A stretch of 51,682 nt of DNA from Dysgonomonas sp. Marseille-P4677 (GTDB taxonomy: Bacteria > Bacteroidota > Bacteroidia > Bacteroidales > Dysgonomonadaceae). The position numbers and the translations under genes are program-made. The notes beneath the pieces were generated by a model. The model saw nothing but the letters and a program-made list of their open reading frames with translations, made no database searches and was not told where the DNA came from. How positions within the stretch are numbered: the stretch's first letter is position 1; each line of letters starts with the position of its first letter. The stretch covers positions 1-51,682 of the forward strand of contig NZ_JAEPKU010000014.1 in NCBI RefSeq assembly GCF_016652235.1, read 5' to 3'. Shown here in pieces: positions 28,191 to 36,511 of this stretch.

Positions 28191-28529
28191 ATGAAAAATC
28201 AATTTTATGCTACATTTTATATTGCCGGATTTACTTACTGGAATGGCTTAGAAGCAATAGAATCTATACGTGTGGGTACAAAGCTTTTACTTGAAGCAGA
28301 ACCTACAAATGGATTTGACCCCAACGCTGTAAAAATTATGTATGATAATATTATGTTAGGTTACATCCCTAGAGAGGAAAATGAGGAAATATCTAAATTT
28401 TTGCAGTTGGGACACAACAACTTATTTCACGTATTTATCAATCGGATAAATCTTGAGGCTCATCCAGAAAAGCAAATCAGTGTTGTTGTACGGATTATTG
28501 ATAAAAATACAGCTGTAAAGGATAATTAA
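28191..28529 (+). CDS. HIRAN-domain protein
   Basis: The 112-residue protein is essentially a single HIRAN domain: FYIAGFTYWNG, then GTKLLLEAEPTNGFDPNAV, then IMLGYIPREENEEISKFL. HIRAN domains bind DNA ends or damaged DNA; in eukaryotes they occur in HLTF and Rad5, and in bacteria often as small proteins near nucleases or helicases. It lies just after the restriction operon behind its own promoter with the same palindromic operator as hsdM. A role in handling DNA ends linked to restriction is an attractive guess. Confidence 0.8.
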   Translation: MKNQFYATFYIAGFTYWNGLEAIESIRVGTKLLLEAEPTNGFDPNAVKIMYDNIMLGYIPREENEEISKFLQLGHNNLFHVFINRINLEAHPEKQISVVVRIIDKNTAVKDN

Positions 28530-28603
28530 AGGTTACTTCGATACCTTAAAGAGAAGACAGGGTGATCTTTCCTGGAAAATTTAGGGTCATAACACTTGTT
28601 TTT

Positions 28604-28771
28604 ATGAGAGCACCGATAGGTACTACAGCAACTACAGGACAGAAATGCCCTGAGAGTGGAGTGTGGAAAGTTGTAGGAACTCCTACAACGACAGCGCCAA
28701 TAGCTAAGGGAAACACGATGCCTCCATATGGGGGAAAAGGGGTTACTTGGAAGCTTATCCAGTATGCTTAA
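28604..28771 (+). CDS. Small YjzC-like protein
   Basis: From the ATG at 28604 the product is 55 residues: TGQKCPESGVWKV, a Thr/Pro-rich link, IAKGNTMPPYGGKGVTWKL. The pattern (T-G-x-x-C-P-x-S-G near the start, K-G-N-x-x-P-P and a closing W) resembles the small YjzC proteins of Firmicutes, whose function is not known. It has one Cys only, so no zinc ribbon. It lies 74 bp after the HIRAN gene and may be co-transcribed with it. An in-frame GTG at 28562 is possible but less likely. Confidence 0.55.
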   Translation: MRAPIGTTATTGQKCPESGVWKVVGTPTTTAPIAKGNTMPPYGGKGVTWKLIQYA

Positions 28772-28781
28772 TTGCATATTT

Positions 28782-28816
28782 CTAAAGGGATAGTTCATAA
28801 TGGATTATCCCTTTAG
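28782..28816. terminator. Bidirectional hairpin between convergent genes
   Basis: An 11-bp perfect stem (28782-28792 with 28806-28816) lies between the small YjzC-like gene and the end of mobC, which converge here. T-rich but interrupted runs follow on both sides. It likely ends both transcripts. Confidence 0.7.
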
Positions 28817-28818
28817 TC

Positions 28819-30846
28819 TTATTTCTTCACCAACTTCATCAATTCAGGGTCTTTCTTTATCCGTTCCATCTCGATTTTAACAATTTGAGCAACATCTTTT
28901 TTGATGATGTAGTAATTATTATCAATAACCTCTTTCATAGGCTTATTGAAAGTCTGCTGAAAGTCCATGATAACAGGTATCTTCTGAAATTTTTTGGTTT
29001 CGGCAAAAACTTTGTCCGTATCAACAACAATCTCAGCATGAAACATTTTTTGCTCAATTCGTTCATCAAAATTATCGGAGACAGAGCCAACAAACATCCC
29101 TTGAGTGAGAGTTGAAATCTTCGATGCTGGAATTAAAGAATCTAGTTGGGTATTGATGGTCGTCGATTTATCCTGCTTGTTGATGGTCATGGATTGTCGT
29201 TTCTGTAAAACCTTTCCAAAACGATCGGAAAGATTTTTGGCTGTGTCGCCAACCACTTGTCCCGAAAAGATATTACCAACGGTATTCATCACAACATCGG
29301 CTTCCTCTCTCCCATAATCACGAGTGAGCTGCGATATATCTTGAAATCCCAGACAAACAGCGACCTTGTTACTTCGGGCGGTGGCAATCAGATTATCCAA
29401 TCCTCGAAAGTAGATAGTCGGTAATTCATCAATGATAACCGAACTTTTGAGTTGACCTTTCTTATTTATCAATTTCACTATGCGAGAGTTATACAAGCCA
29501 AGAGCAGCACCATAAATATTTTGTCTATCAGGGTTATTCCCAACACAAAGTATCTTCGGAGCATCAGGATTATTGATATCCAATGTGAAATCGTTACCCG
29601 ACATTACCCAATACAATTGAGGAGAGATCATTCTTGACAATGGAATCTTCGCACTTGCTATTTGTCCCTGTAATTGCTCTTGGGCATTCCCGTGCCATGC
29701 ATCCATAAACGGAGATAGGTAATTTTCTAATGCAGGATAAGATGTAAGGATTGGGAATATCTCTTTGTAGGGCTTGTTCAAAAACTCTATTGCATGGGGA
29801 AAAGTGCAGTATTTTCCATCATCGTATATTTTCAGATACCAAATAATAGCAGCCAACAGAATGATGGGCGATTCGACAAAGAAGTCGCCTTGTTTTTGTA
29901 TCCACGTTTTATTCAGATTGAGCATAATGGTATAGGCACTTTCGTAAGCATCCGAAATATCAGTCATAAATGCAGGGGCAATAGGATTACATCGATGGCT
30001 ACGTTCAGGATCGTCAAAATTAATAACATAGAATTCAGGAGCTACTTCGTATTTATACCCATATTGCAGCATCTTGTTATAAGCAATAGTCGATAAATCG
30101 GGGTATTTAAAATCGTAACAGTAAAGGGCAAAACCTTTACTAATTTGTTGGTCTATATAGTTATTGACAACAGCAAAAGACTTCCCGCTACCGGGAGTTC
30201 CTAAGACAATCGTTGCTCTGAAAGGATTAACAACATTTATCCATCCTTTATGTTGCTTTTTCAGATATTGGAATCGTGTTGGTAGATTAATAGAGTATTC
30301 ATTTTCAATTAATCGGGTTTCCTGCATAAAACTTTCATTCTCTGTATTGAATACATCATCCATCAGATTTATTTTCAATAACCGACTCATCCAAAGTCCT
30401 GCTATCAGTAAGAGGATATAACCGATTGTCATTGTGAAAATATAAAAGCCTGTATTGGTTACTAAAGGCAAAGGAAGTGCCAATATCCACCAATTTAGAA
30501 AGAAGAATATAAAGCCAAAAAATAGAAATACATAGATTTTATTCCAAGTGATTTTTTCTTCTTTCACGCCCTTAGTACCCAAGCAGGATAGGGCTAAAAA
30601 TACTACTGCGAATATCTTTGTCCATAAAATATTTGAAAATAATCCTGCTGTACGCTGAAAGTTCAGTAATATCTGATCCACAACTCCAATATTTATCCCT
30701 GCATCCAAAATAAATTGGTAACAGAACCAATAAATATGAATCACTACAAATAAAATACTAATGGCTCGCATAAACTCCATTACTTTAGCAAGTCCTCTTA
30801 AATCATCTTCATTCTGCATAATCTTTATTTTTATGTTTTGGCTCAA
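28819..30846 (-). CDS. mobC: MobC/VirD4-type coupling ATPase
   Basis: The 675-residue protein has several N-terminal membrane helices (about 25-155) and a TraG/VirD4 ATPase domain with Walker A GTPGSGKS at 216-223 and Walker B SVIIDELP at about 469-476. It is the type IV coupling protein that brings the relaxase-DNA complex to the channel at the inner membrane, called MobC in CTnDOT-type elements. The start may instead be the Met at codon 10 (30819). It is separated from mobB by an opposed 573-bp gene, whereas these genes are usually adjacent. Confidence 0.9.
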   Translation of the reverse strand: MSQNIKIKIMQNEDDLRGLAKVMEFMRAISILFVVIHIYWFCYQFILDAGINIGVVDQILLNFQRTAGLFSNILWTKIFAVVFLALSCLGTKGVKEEKITWNKIYVFLFFGFIFFFLNWWILALPLPLVTNTGFYIFTMTIGYILLLIAGLWMSRLLKINLMDDVFNTENESFMQETRLIENEYSINLPTRFQYLKKQHKGWINVVNPFRATIVLGTPGSGKSFAVVNNYIDQQISKGFALYCYDFKYPDLSTIAYNKMLQYGYKYEVAPEFYVINFDDPERSHRCNPIAPAFMTDISDAYESAYTIMLNLNKTWIQKQGDFFVESPIILLAAIIWYLKIYDDGKYCTFPHAIEFLNKPYKEIFPILTSYPALENYLSPFMDAWHGNAQEQLQGQIASAKIPLSRMISPQLYWVMSGNDFTLDINNPDAPKILCVGNNPDRQNIYGAALGLYNSRIVKLINKKGQLKSSVIIDELPTIYFRGLDNLIATARSNKVAVCLGFQDISQLTRDYGREEADVVMNTVGNIFSGQVVGDTAKNLSDRFGKVLQKRQSMTINKQDKSTTINTQLDSLIPASKISTLTQGMFVGSVSDNFDERIEQKMFHAEIVVDTDKVFAETKKFQKIPVIMDFQQTFNKPMKEVIDNNYYIIKKDVAQIVKIEMERIKKDPELMKLVKK

Positions 30847-30947
30847 AAATATGATCTATTGCAATAGAAGAGTAAGACATCTCTATGCCAATAATGGACA
30901 GCTATATTATTTAATCACTAACTTAGGCAATAAAATATTTATGAAGT

Positions 30948-31520
30948 ATGGGGTTATTATTTAGTATATCTGATAAGGAAATGGTAAAAGTGAAAAATCA
31001 AATTTTCATAGAGAAAGGACATCCTGCTCTTTTGGAATCTGGATTTGAAAAAGCTCCATTTACTTCATGTTGGAATGGTAGAGATAGCCATCATGGCTTT
31101 TCTTATACTTATTGTAGACTAAAAAATCATTTTCTGGAAACAATTGATGTCCATATTATTAAAGGAGATAAATTTATTCAACTTTACTTAAATATATTCG
31201 AACTAGATCCTCAGGTAAAATATCTGGAAGAACTAAAAGACTCAAATTATCTAAATTATATTATTCCACCTAACAGACTAAATAGGATGCGATTAAGAAG
31301 CGATGACTATGTTTGGATTCCAATTATCACATTGTGTTGCTTTAAAAAGCATAAAATCGGATGTTATAATTCAAGATGGCGACTAAAAAGACAGATTAAA
31401 AAACTAGAAAAACTTATAGAAAAAGATATGAGCAACATAGATTCATTTGTTTCTAGATGGCATAAATTACATATTCCTAAGAAAATAGATTGGAATGGAA
31501 ATATCTTAGAAAGAAAGTAA
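30948..31520 (+). CDS. Unknown cargo protein between mobC and mobB
   Basis: The 190-residue protein is not one I recognise. It has a His/Cys/Trp-containing first half (TSCWNGRDSHHGFSYTYC), a middle strand region and a basic helical end (RLKRQIKKLEKLIEKD). There is no signal peptide or membrane segment. It runs against the mob genes: its stop and the mobB stop are one base apart, and it diverges from mobC. A 12-bp palindrome (30856-30867) lies upstream. The position suggests an inserted cargo gene, possibly defensive. The start could also be the Met at codon 12. Confidence 0.6.
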   Translation: MGLLFSISDKEMVKVKNQIFIEKGHPALLESGFEKAPFTSCWNGRDSHHGFSYTYCRLKNHFLETIDVHIIKGDKFIQLYLNIFELDPQVKYLEELKDSNYLNYIIPPNRLNRMRLRSDDYVWIPIITLCCFKKHKIGCYNSRWRLKRQIKKLEKLIEKDMSNIDSFVSRWHKLHIPKKIDWNGNILERK

Positions 31521-31521
31521 A

Positions 31522-32799
31522 TCAGAATCCTTTGAATCTCATTCGTCTGCGTTTTTTATCTTCCATTTCCTTCCTTTTGGCAAAAGCTTCCGCTTCATAA
31601 TCAGTACCATGTTGCTCTAGCAGTGATGGGATTATTGTATAATCCTCTTCCCAATTGTTTTCATACTCTGTTTTTTCTATAGAATCATCTTGCCAAGAAG
31701 CATCTTTGTCTGAACTATTTATTGGATCTGGAACTATTTGTTGTTTGGTTTGAGGCTCATCCTTAAATAGTTCATTAAAAATATTAGCCGAAAACTCCTT
31801 ACCCATCTTAGAGCCATTGAATACACACTTGCTTTGATAGTCAATAAAAGTTGCCCCATAGATACGACCTTCCTGATTCTCTCGAAATACTGTACTTATT
31901 CTATTTTGTGCTAAAGTATTCAGGAAACCCTGTCTGTTGGTATAGTTGTCTATGGCTGATTGGATAATTGCTTTGGGAGATTTGAATACTTTATGCTCCT
32001 TCATGTATTTGGCTGAATACTCCAAGCGACTTAGCAGGGCATCATAACCGACACTTTTTCCGATAGCCGATGCTTTAATCGGATTGCCGACTTTCTCTCC
32101 CTTATTATCCAAAGCAGAATAAACCAATCCACTGTATTTCCTGCCATTCTTCTCTCCCTTGACTTCCTCTACAGATATACCATACAGCGAAAGCAAAGCA
32201 CGATACTCATTGACCGATTGGAAACGATAAGATTTAATCAAAGCTTTGGTCGTATTGGCTATCTGCTTCTTTACATTTCCCGATTGATAATCCACTCGTC
32301 TAAGTTGTGGCAGATCTTCGGATTGCTTCTTTTTATCGGCATGATGCAGATTATAAGTCTTTTCTAATTCGTTGGTGATATCTTTAGAACGCCTCTTCTC
32401 AAAAGAATCATCAATCTTTTTCCCATTTTCATCTATATTGACTGTCACGATATGAATATGCTTGCGGTCGAGGTCTTCATGCTTATAAACGATATAAGGT
32501 TGGTTCCCATATCCTAGTTTTTGCATATAAGTTTGAGCAATATCACTATACATTTCATCCGACACTATATCGTCAGGATGAGAGTTTAGGGATATATGCG
32601 AGATTACTTTTTCTGTGTTTTTATTAGCATCCAAATACGGAGCAAACGACAAACTAGCTAGATACATATTTGACGAACCATCCCGATTTAACATCACATG
32701 ATTACTAAAAATAACTTTTGCCTGTTGCTCTTTTACCTTCTCCTCATTGTAGGATAAAGCACCGTGAAGCGAGTTCCCTTTACTTATTTTTGCAACCAT
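31522..32799 (-). CDS. mobB: MobB relaxase
   Basis: The 425-residue protein is a relaxase/mobilization nuclease of the Bacteroides MobB type (MOBP-like). The metal-binding motif is visible as KHEDLDRKHIHIV (His 107, His 114, His 116), with HISLNSHPDD near residue 68. The nicking Tyr is expected in the N-terminal part (for example in ALSYNEEK). It cuts oriT and leads the strand into the recipient. It overlaps mobA by 16 nt, and the likely oriT lies upstream of mobA. Confidence 0.9.
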   Translation of the reverse strand: MVAKISKGNSLHGALSYNEEKVKEQQAKVIFSNHVMLNRDGSSNMYLASLSFAPYLDANKNTEKVISHISLNSHPDDIVSDEMYSDIAQTYMQKLGYGNQPYIVYKHEDLDRKHIHIVTVNIDENGKKIDDSFEKRRSKDITNELEKTYNLHHADKKKQSEDLPQLRRVDYQSGNVKKQIANTTKALIKSYRFQSVNEYRALLSLYGISVEEVKGEKNGRKYSGLVYSALDNKGEKVGNPIKASAIGKSVGYDALLSRLEYSAKYMKEHKVFKSPKAIIQSAIDNYTNRQGFLNTLAQNRISTVFRENQEGRIYGATFIDYQSKCVFNGSKMGKEFSANIFNELFKDEPQTKQQIVPDPINSSDKDASWQDDSIEKTEYENNWEEDYTIIPSLLEQHGTDYEAEAFAKRKEMEDKKRRRMRFKGF

Positions 32800-33233
32800 A
32801 AGTGTCCGTATTTCTGCTCAAACTCATCCGTTAGTTGCATCATTTGTTTTTGTAAAGCGACCAATTCGAGTGTCGCTTTTTCCAATTTATAGAGAAATGC
32901 CAATGCTTTTTTCTCTGAAAAATTAGACTTTAATGCTTTTACAATCTGGTTATAATTTGTCCCTATGGCTCTGTATTGTCCGAAAAAAGTAGTCATTCGC
33001 ATATAATAATCCTGTACTCCTTTATCTATTTTGACCACTTTGATGGGCTTATTGAAAATACAAGAGGTAATAAAATGGGCTTTTATAGTCTTTTCGGACT
33101 GTTCAAATAAGGAAAGAAAACGAGCATTGTCAGCACTGTTTAAGTAAATGACATAGCGATGTTTTGCAGGATCAGCTTTAGGATGTCTACCACCTTTCCT
33201 TTTTTTAGATTCATTGTTTGGCTTCATAAACAT
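32784..33233 (-). CDS. mobA: MobA relaxosome accessory protein
   Basis: The 149-residue protein has a basic N-terminus (KKRKGGRHPKADPAKHR), a ribbon-helix-helix-like start and IGTNYNQIVKALKSNF, the conserved block of MobA/MobC-type relaxosome proteins. It would bind oriT and help the relaxase. It is the first gene of the mob operon, 215 bp after the likely promoter on the minus strand. Confidence 0.85.
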   Translation of the reverse strand: MFMKPNNESKKRKGGRHPKADPAKHRYVIYLNSADNARFLSLFEQSEKTIKAHFITSCIFNKPIKVVKIDKGVQDYYMRMTTFFGQYRAIGTNYNQIVKALKSNFSEKKALAFLYKLEKATLELVALQKQMMQLTDEFEQKYGHLWLQK

Positions 33234-33447
33234 AATAAAGATTAGTAAATAAAATCATGACTTCGGAATGATTTTCTCCCCGGTAAGGGGCAAGGGTTTT
33301 GAGGCACGGAAATTTATTTCAAGTGCTTCAAAACACACCTTGCTGTATTCTGACGAATACTAAAATCCATCCGCTGATGGATTGCCCAAAAGCTGATTTC
33401 GGAACGGAATTAGCCCGTTCAAAAAATGAGAGATTATCATCACGCTA
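33234..33447. other. Likely oriT region
   Basis: This gene-free stretch directly upstream of mobA holds a short C4/G4 hairpin (33278-33290) followed by GCAAGGG, and a perfect 8-bp hairpin (33364-33371 with 33376-33383, loop CGCT). In CTnDOT-type elements oriT lies next to mobA. The exact nick site cannot be read from the sequence. Confidence 0.5.
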
Positions 33448-33478
33448 CAAAGGTAGAGTCTCTTAATTGAAAGATTAT
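33448..33478 (-). promoter_or_regulatory. Promoter of the mob operon
   Basis: On the minus strand TACCTTTG (complement of 33448-33455) is an exact TAnnTTTG match, with a TTTC-like -33 element about 19 nt upstream. It points to mobA, leaving a leader of about 200 nt that contains the oriT candidate. Confidence 0.6.
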
Positions 33479-33575
33479 CATTTATTTATCAGACAGAAGA
33501 TGACGGCAGGGGACACTAGATGACAATTAATCTGAAGATTGTATAAACAGCCCTATTTCTGTGTTTATTTGTGTG

Positions 33576-33895
33576 AATTAGTTCTTGGATTAGCTCATAC
33601 ATTCTGACAATAATTCATTAAGTATTGATTGCATACAATAGATAGTTCACTACCGAATTACTGTCTTAACTCATTACTTATAGAATGACAGCATACAATA
33701 ATTCTTGTATGAATGAGTGGCTTAGTGAGTGAATTAACCCATGAATTCATGACATCATGCTTTAACTCACTAAAGAATGTATGAATTATCACATGAAAAC
33801 AATCACTACTGACTGATTGAATGCTATCACTCACTAATGGGTTAGTTCATGAAGGATTGATTTAACACATGAATGAATTACTTAATTAAAACAAT
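33576..33895. repeat. Repeat-dense control region before traA
   Basis: No gene is seen here. Short words recur in both directions: GAATTA (five times), AACTCAC/CACTAA, TGAATGA, and GCATACAATA twice 60 bp apart (33631 and 33691). The density of ATGAAT/ATTCAT-type words is far above what simple AT-richness would give. It could hold the tra promoter with its operators or a centromere-like site for the ParA-type TraA. Confidence 0.5.
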
Positions 33896-33900
33896 ATCGT

Positions 33901-34665
33901 ATGAAAAAAGAAACATTATTTATCGCCGTAGCCACTCAAAAAGGAGGAGTCGGCAAAACTGCTTTGACAGTATTACTATCCAGTTATTTGCATTATCTGA
34001 AAGGCTATCGGGTAGCTGTAGTAGATTGTGATTATCCTCAGTATAGCATCAACGGGATGCGGGAACGTGATAAGAAAATGGTTACAGAAGATGCTCACTA
34101 CAAATCATTGTTCTACAAACAAAGCAAAGCTTTAAGCAAGAAAGCTTATCCGATAGAGGTCAGCCGTACTGCTGAAGCTATTGAAACAGCGAAAACGCTG
34201 ATCAATGAATCGGAAGTGCCTTTGGACTTTGTATTCTTTGATTTGCCGGGAACAATCAATGCGAAAGGGGTGCTAAGTACCCTTTCCCAGATGGACTATA
34301 TTTTTACGCCCATCACGGCAGATCGTATGGTTTTGGAAAGTTCGTTGGAATATGCAGCCCTTATCAATGAGCAGATCATCACTACAGGAAAGGGGAAAAT
34401 CAAAGATCTGTTTCTTTTATGGAATTTGGTCGATGCTCGTGAACACGGGCATCTCTACGAAGTATATGAAGATGTAATTGCCGAACTGGGCTTACAGATT
34501 ATGAAAACCTCGCTTCCTGATACCAAACGCTTTCGCCACGAGATAACGACAGAACACAGACCTATCTTTCGTTCTACACTTTTGCCTATCGATAAGCGAT
34601 TGATACGGGGAAGTAATCTGGAGGAATTTGTAGAGGAATTTCTTGAAATCGTAAAAAGTAAATAA
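33901..34665 (+). CDS. traA: TraA, ParA-family ATPase
   Basis: The 254-residue protein is a ParA/MinD-type ATPase with a deviant Walker A (KGGVGKTALT at about 14-23), VAVVDCDYP as the A' motif and FVFFDLPG as Walker B. It opens the tra operon in Bacteroides conjugative elements. Its job may be placing the element or the transfer apparatus in the cell. A DUF3408 gene follows after 2 nt, in the place of a ParB-like partner. The repeat-rich region just upstream is a natural candidate for its partner site. Confidence 0.9.
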   Translation: MKKETLFIAVATQKGGVGKTALTVLLSSYLHYLKGYRVAVVDCDYPQYSINGMRERDKKMVTEDAHYKSLFYKQSKALSKKAYPIEVSRTAEAIETAKTLINESEVPLDFVFFDLPGTINAKGVLSTLSQMDYIFTPITADRMVLESSLEYAALINEQIITTGKGKIKDLFLLWNLVDAREHGHLYEVYEDVIAELGLQIMKTSLPDTKRFRHEITTEHRPIFRSTLLPIDKRLIRGSNLEEFVEEFLEIVKSK

Positions 34666-34667
34666 GC

Positions 34668-35066
34668 ATGGCAGAAGAAATTGATGAGGACTTCCTATTG
34701 GCATCCATTGGAAATAGAAAAGAAGGAAGAATCCCTCCTGAAAAAGAAAAGGAAGTTGAGGTTATAAAGAAAGAAGAGGAAAAGCCAAAAGTGCCTTCCA
34801 AACGTGGGCGAAAACGTAATATAGTAGAGAGTAGCGGAGATTATGAAAATGATTTTCTCTGTCGTAACGAGATTAATGACCGTAAAAGCGTGTATGTCAG
34901 CACCTATATTCACGAGAAAGTGAAAAAGATTGTTTTGGAGATTGGAGGGCTATCCAATTTGTCCGTGGGTGGATATATTGACAATGTATTAAGGCATCAT
35001 TTGGAAAAACATAAAGATGAGATCAATACGCTGTATAAGCAAACTAAAGACGATTTATTGGAATAG
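34668..35066 (+). CDS. traB: TraB-position DUF3408 protein
   Basis: The 132-residue protein has an acidic/basic disordered N-terminal half (EKEKEVEVIKKEEEKPK, then KRGRKRN). A DUF3408 C-terminal domain follows (SVYVSTYIHEKVKKIVLEIG, SVGGYIDNVLRHHLE), a ribbon-helix-helix-like fold. It follows traA after 2 nt and precedes the next gene after 2 nt. A DNA-binding partner role with the ParA-type TraA is plausible. The letter name follows gene order in CTnDOT-like elements. Confidence 0.8.
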   Translation: MAEEIDEDFLLASIGNRKEGRIPPEKEKEVEVIKKEEEKPKVPSKRGRKRNIVESSGDYENDFLCRNEINDRKSVYVSTYIHEKVKKIVLEIGGLSNLSVGGYIDNVLRHHLEKHKDEINTLYKQTKDDLLE

Positions 35067-35068
35067 CT

Positions 35069-35719
35069 ATGGTAGCAGAATTAGTAATAGCAGCTTGTCT
35101 GGCGGGAATTGTCTTTCTCCTTTTGTCAGAGTATAAAATTGATATCCGAAAGAAAACCGATTTGTCTAAAAATGATGAAGCAATTCCTAAAAAGAAGGAA
35201 AAGAAAGTTGCTAGAGTTGGCAGAAGCATACCTGACACCAGACATATGATGACACAAAATGACAGTTCCTTGAAAGCTAATGATATAGCCGAAAAAGAAA
35301 ATAATTTTGAGCCGTCATTGAATGAGAGCGAACCTGATCCGAAGGATTTAGTAATAGATGCCGACCCCACAGAAACAGTAATTGATGAAGAGGAAGAAAT
35401 TGCTGCTTACACGAAGGAAGAAGTCTATACTGCCGGAGGAATGGATTACGATGTAATGATGAAAACTGTTGATGTGATTAACAGCAAGACTGCTTCTAAA
35501 GAGGAGGAACAAAAGGCAGGAGGAGTTTTGCATAAAAATCGGAATACGGAGCTGGTTAGTAAAATGAGTTCTACCAAAGGAGCATTAGCTGCCAGAATTT
35601 CTTCACTCATAGATCTGCGTATCCAACAACATACGGCTGAACAAATAGAAGGTGTTGATTCAGGTGTCGCTTCTCGTTCAAATGAATACGACGGATTTGA
35701 TGCGAGTGAATTTTTCTAA
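35069..35719 (+). CDS. traD: TraD-like conjugal transfer protein
   Basis: The 216-residue protein has one N-terminal membrane helix (LVIAACLAGIVFLLL) and a long, charged, largely disordered middle. Near the end comes a conserved segment (YTAGGMDYDVMMKTVDVINS, then ARISSLIDLRIQQHT). It fits the poorly characterised TraD-type proteins between the DUF3408 gene and traE in these operons. The function is unknown; it is probably anchored in the inner membrane. Confidence 0.65.
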   Translation: MVAELVIAACLAGIVFLLLSEYKIDIRKKTDLSKNDEAIPKKKEKKVARVGRSIPDTRHMMTQNDSSLKANDIAEKENNFEPSLNESEPDPKDLVIDADPTETVIDEEEEIAAYTKEEVYTAGGMDYDVMMKTVDVINSKTASKEEEQKAGGVLHKNRNTELVSKMSSTKGALAARISSLIDLRIQQHTAEQIEGVDSGVASRSNEYDGFDASEFF

Positions 35720-35735
35720 TATAAAATACGAACAG

Positions 35736-35848
35736 AAAGGAGGTAGCCTATGAGGAAGTAAGTTGTAGAACAATGGTCCATTGACCACCACCAATTTTCA
35801 ATTAAAACAAGTTTAACCCGGCTATGGGGAATATCCAACTCCATAGCC
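35736..35848 (+). promoter_or_regulatory. Three-codon leader ORF and hairpin before traE
   Basis: A strong Shine-Dalgarno run (AAAGGAGG at 35737-35744) precedes ATG AGG AAG TAA (35750-35761), a three-residue ORF (MRK). About 60 nt on, GGCTATGG (35820-35827) and CCATAGCC (35841-35848) form a perfect 8-bp hairpin, 16 nt before the traE start. This resembles the leader-peptide control of tetQ in CTnDOT, also with a three-residue peptide; here it would act on tra genes. Alternatively it is the scar of a lost gene. Confidence 0.45.
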
Positions 35849-35864
35849 ATTTTACAATTATCGA

Positions 35865-36164
35865 ATGAATAAAAAAATCGTATTTCTATTTACCCTGTTT
35901 TTGATAACAACTGTCAGTGCATTTGCACAGGGTAATGGTATGCAGGGGATAACCGATGCCACCAATATGGTAACTTCCTATTTCGATCCTGCAACCAAAC
36001 TGATTTATGCTATCGGTGCAGTTGTCGGACTTATCGGGGGCGTAAAGGTTTATAGTAAATTTTCGAGTGGCGACCCTGATACTTCTAAAACGGCAGCTTC
36101 ATGGTTTGGTGCATGTATCTTCTTGATTGTTGCAGCTACTATTCTTCGTTCATTTTTTCTATAA
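35865..36164 (+). CDS. traE: TraE (DUF4134), VirB2/VirB3-like membrane protein
   Basis: The 99-residue protein has a cleavable signal peptide (FLFTLFLITTVSAFAQG) and two membrane helices (LIYAIGAVVGLIGGVKVY and ACIFLIVAATILRSFF). It matches the DUF4134/TraE family. Size and layout resemble pilin-like VirB2 proteins, so it may be the pilus or channel subunit. It lies 11 nt before traF. Confidence 0.85.
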   Translation: MNKKIVFLFTLFLITTVSAFAQGNGMQGITDATNMVTSYFDPATKLIYAIGAVVGLIGGVKVYSKFSSGDPDTSKTAASWFGACIFLIVAATILRSFFL

Positions 36165-36175
36165 TCTGATGGCTG

Positions 36176-36511
36176 ATGGCAGAATATTCCATAAATAAAG
36201 GAATCGGAAAACCTGCGGAATTTAAGGGACTCAAAAGTCAGTACCTATTTATTTTCGCAGGAGGACTATTAGCTGTATTCGTGGTCTTTGTAATTATGTA
36301 TATGATCGGAATCGACCAAATAGTATGTATCGGTTTTGGTGTTGTTACGGCAGGAATATTAGTCTGGGTAACTTTCTATCTCAATGAGAAATATGGGGAA
36401 TACGGATTGATGAAATTGCAGGCGACAGCTAATCATCCCAGATACATTATCAACCGCCTGCGGATACAACGGTTGTTCGCTAAGGTTAGAAGAAAGGAGG
36501 AGACTCTATGA
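36176..36511 (+). CDS. traF: TraF (DUF4133), VirB3-like
   Basis: The 111-residue protein has two membrane helices (LFIFAGGLLAVFVVFVIMYMI and VCIGFGVVTAGILVWVTFY) and a conserved start (INKGIGKPAEFKGLKSQYL). It is the DUF4133/TraF protein, VirB3-like by position and layout. It overlaps traG by 4 nt. Confidence 0.85.
   Translation: MAEYSINKGIGKPAEFKGLKSQYLFIFAGGLLAVFVVFVIMYMIGIDQIVCIGFGVVTAGILVWVTFYLNEKYGEYGLMKLQATANHPRYIINRLRIQRLFAKVRRKEETL

Noticed and set aside
28526-28798. 90-codon minus-strand frame opposite the small YjzC-like gene
   Set aside because: Its Ser/Arg/Cys-rich translation is typical of a shadow frame, while the plus strand gives a protein-like pattern.
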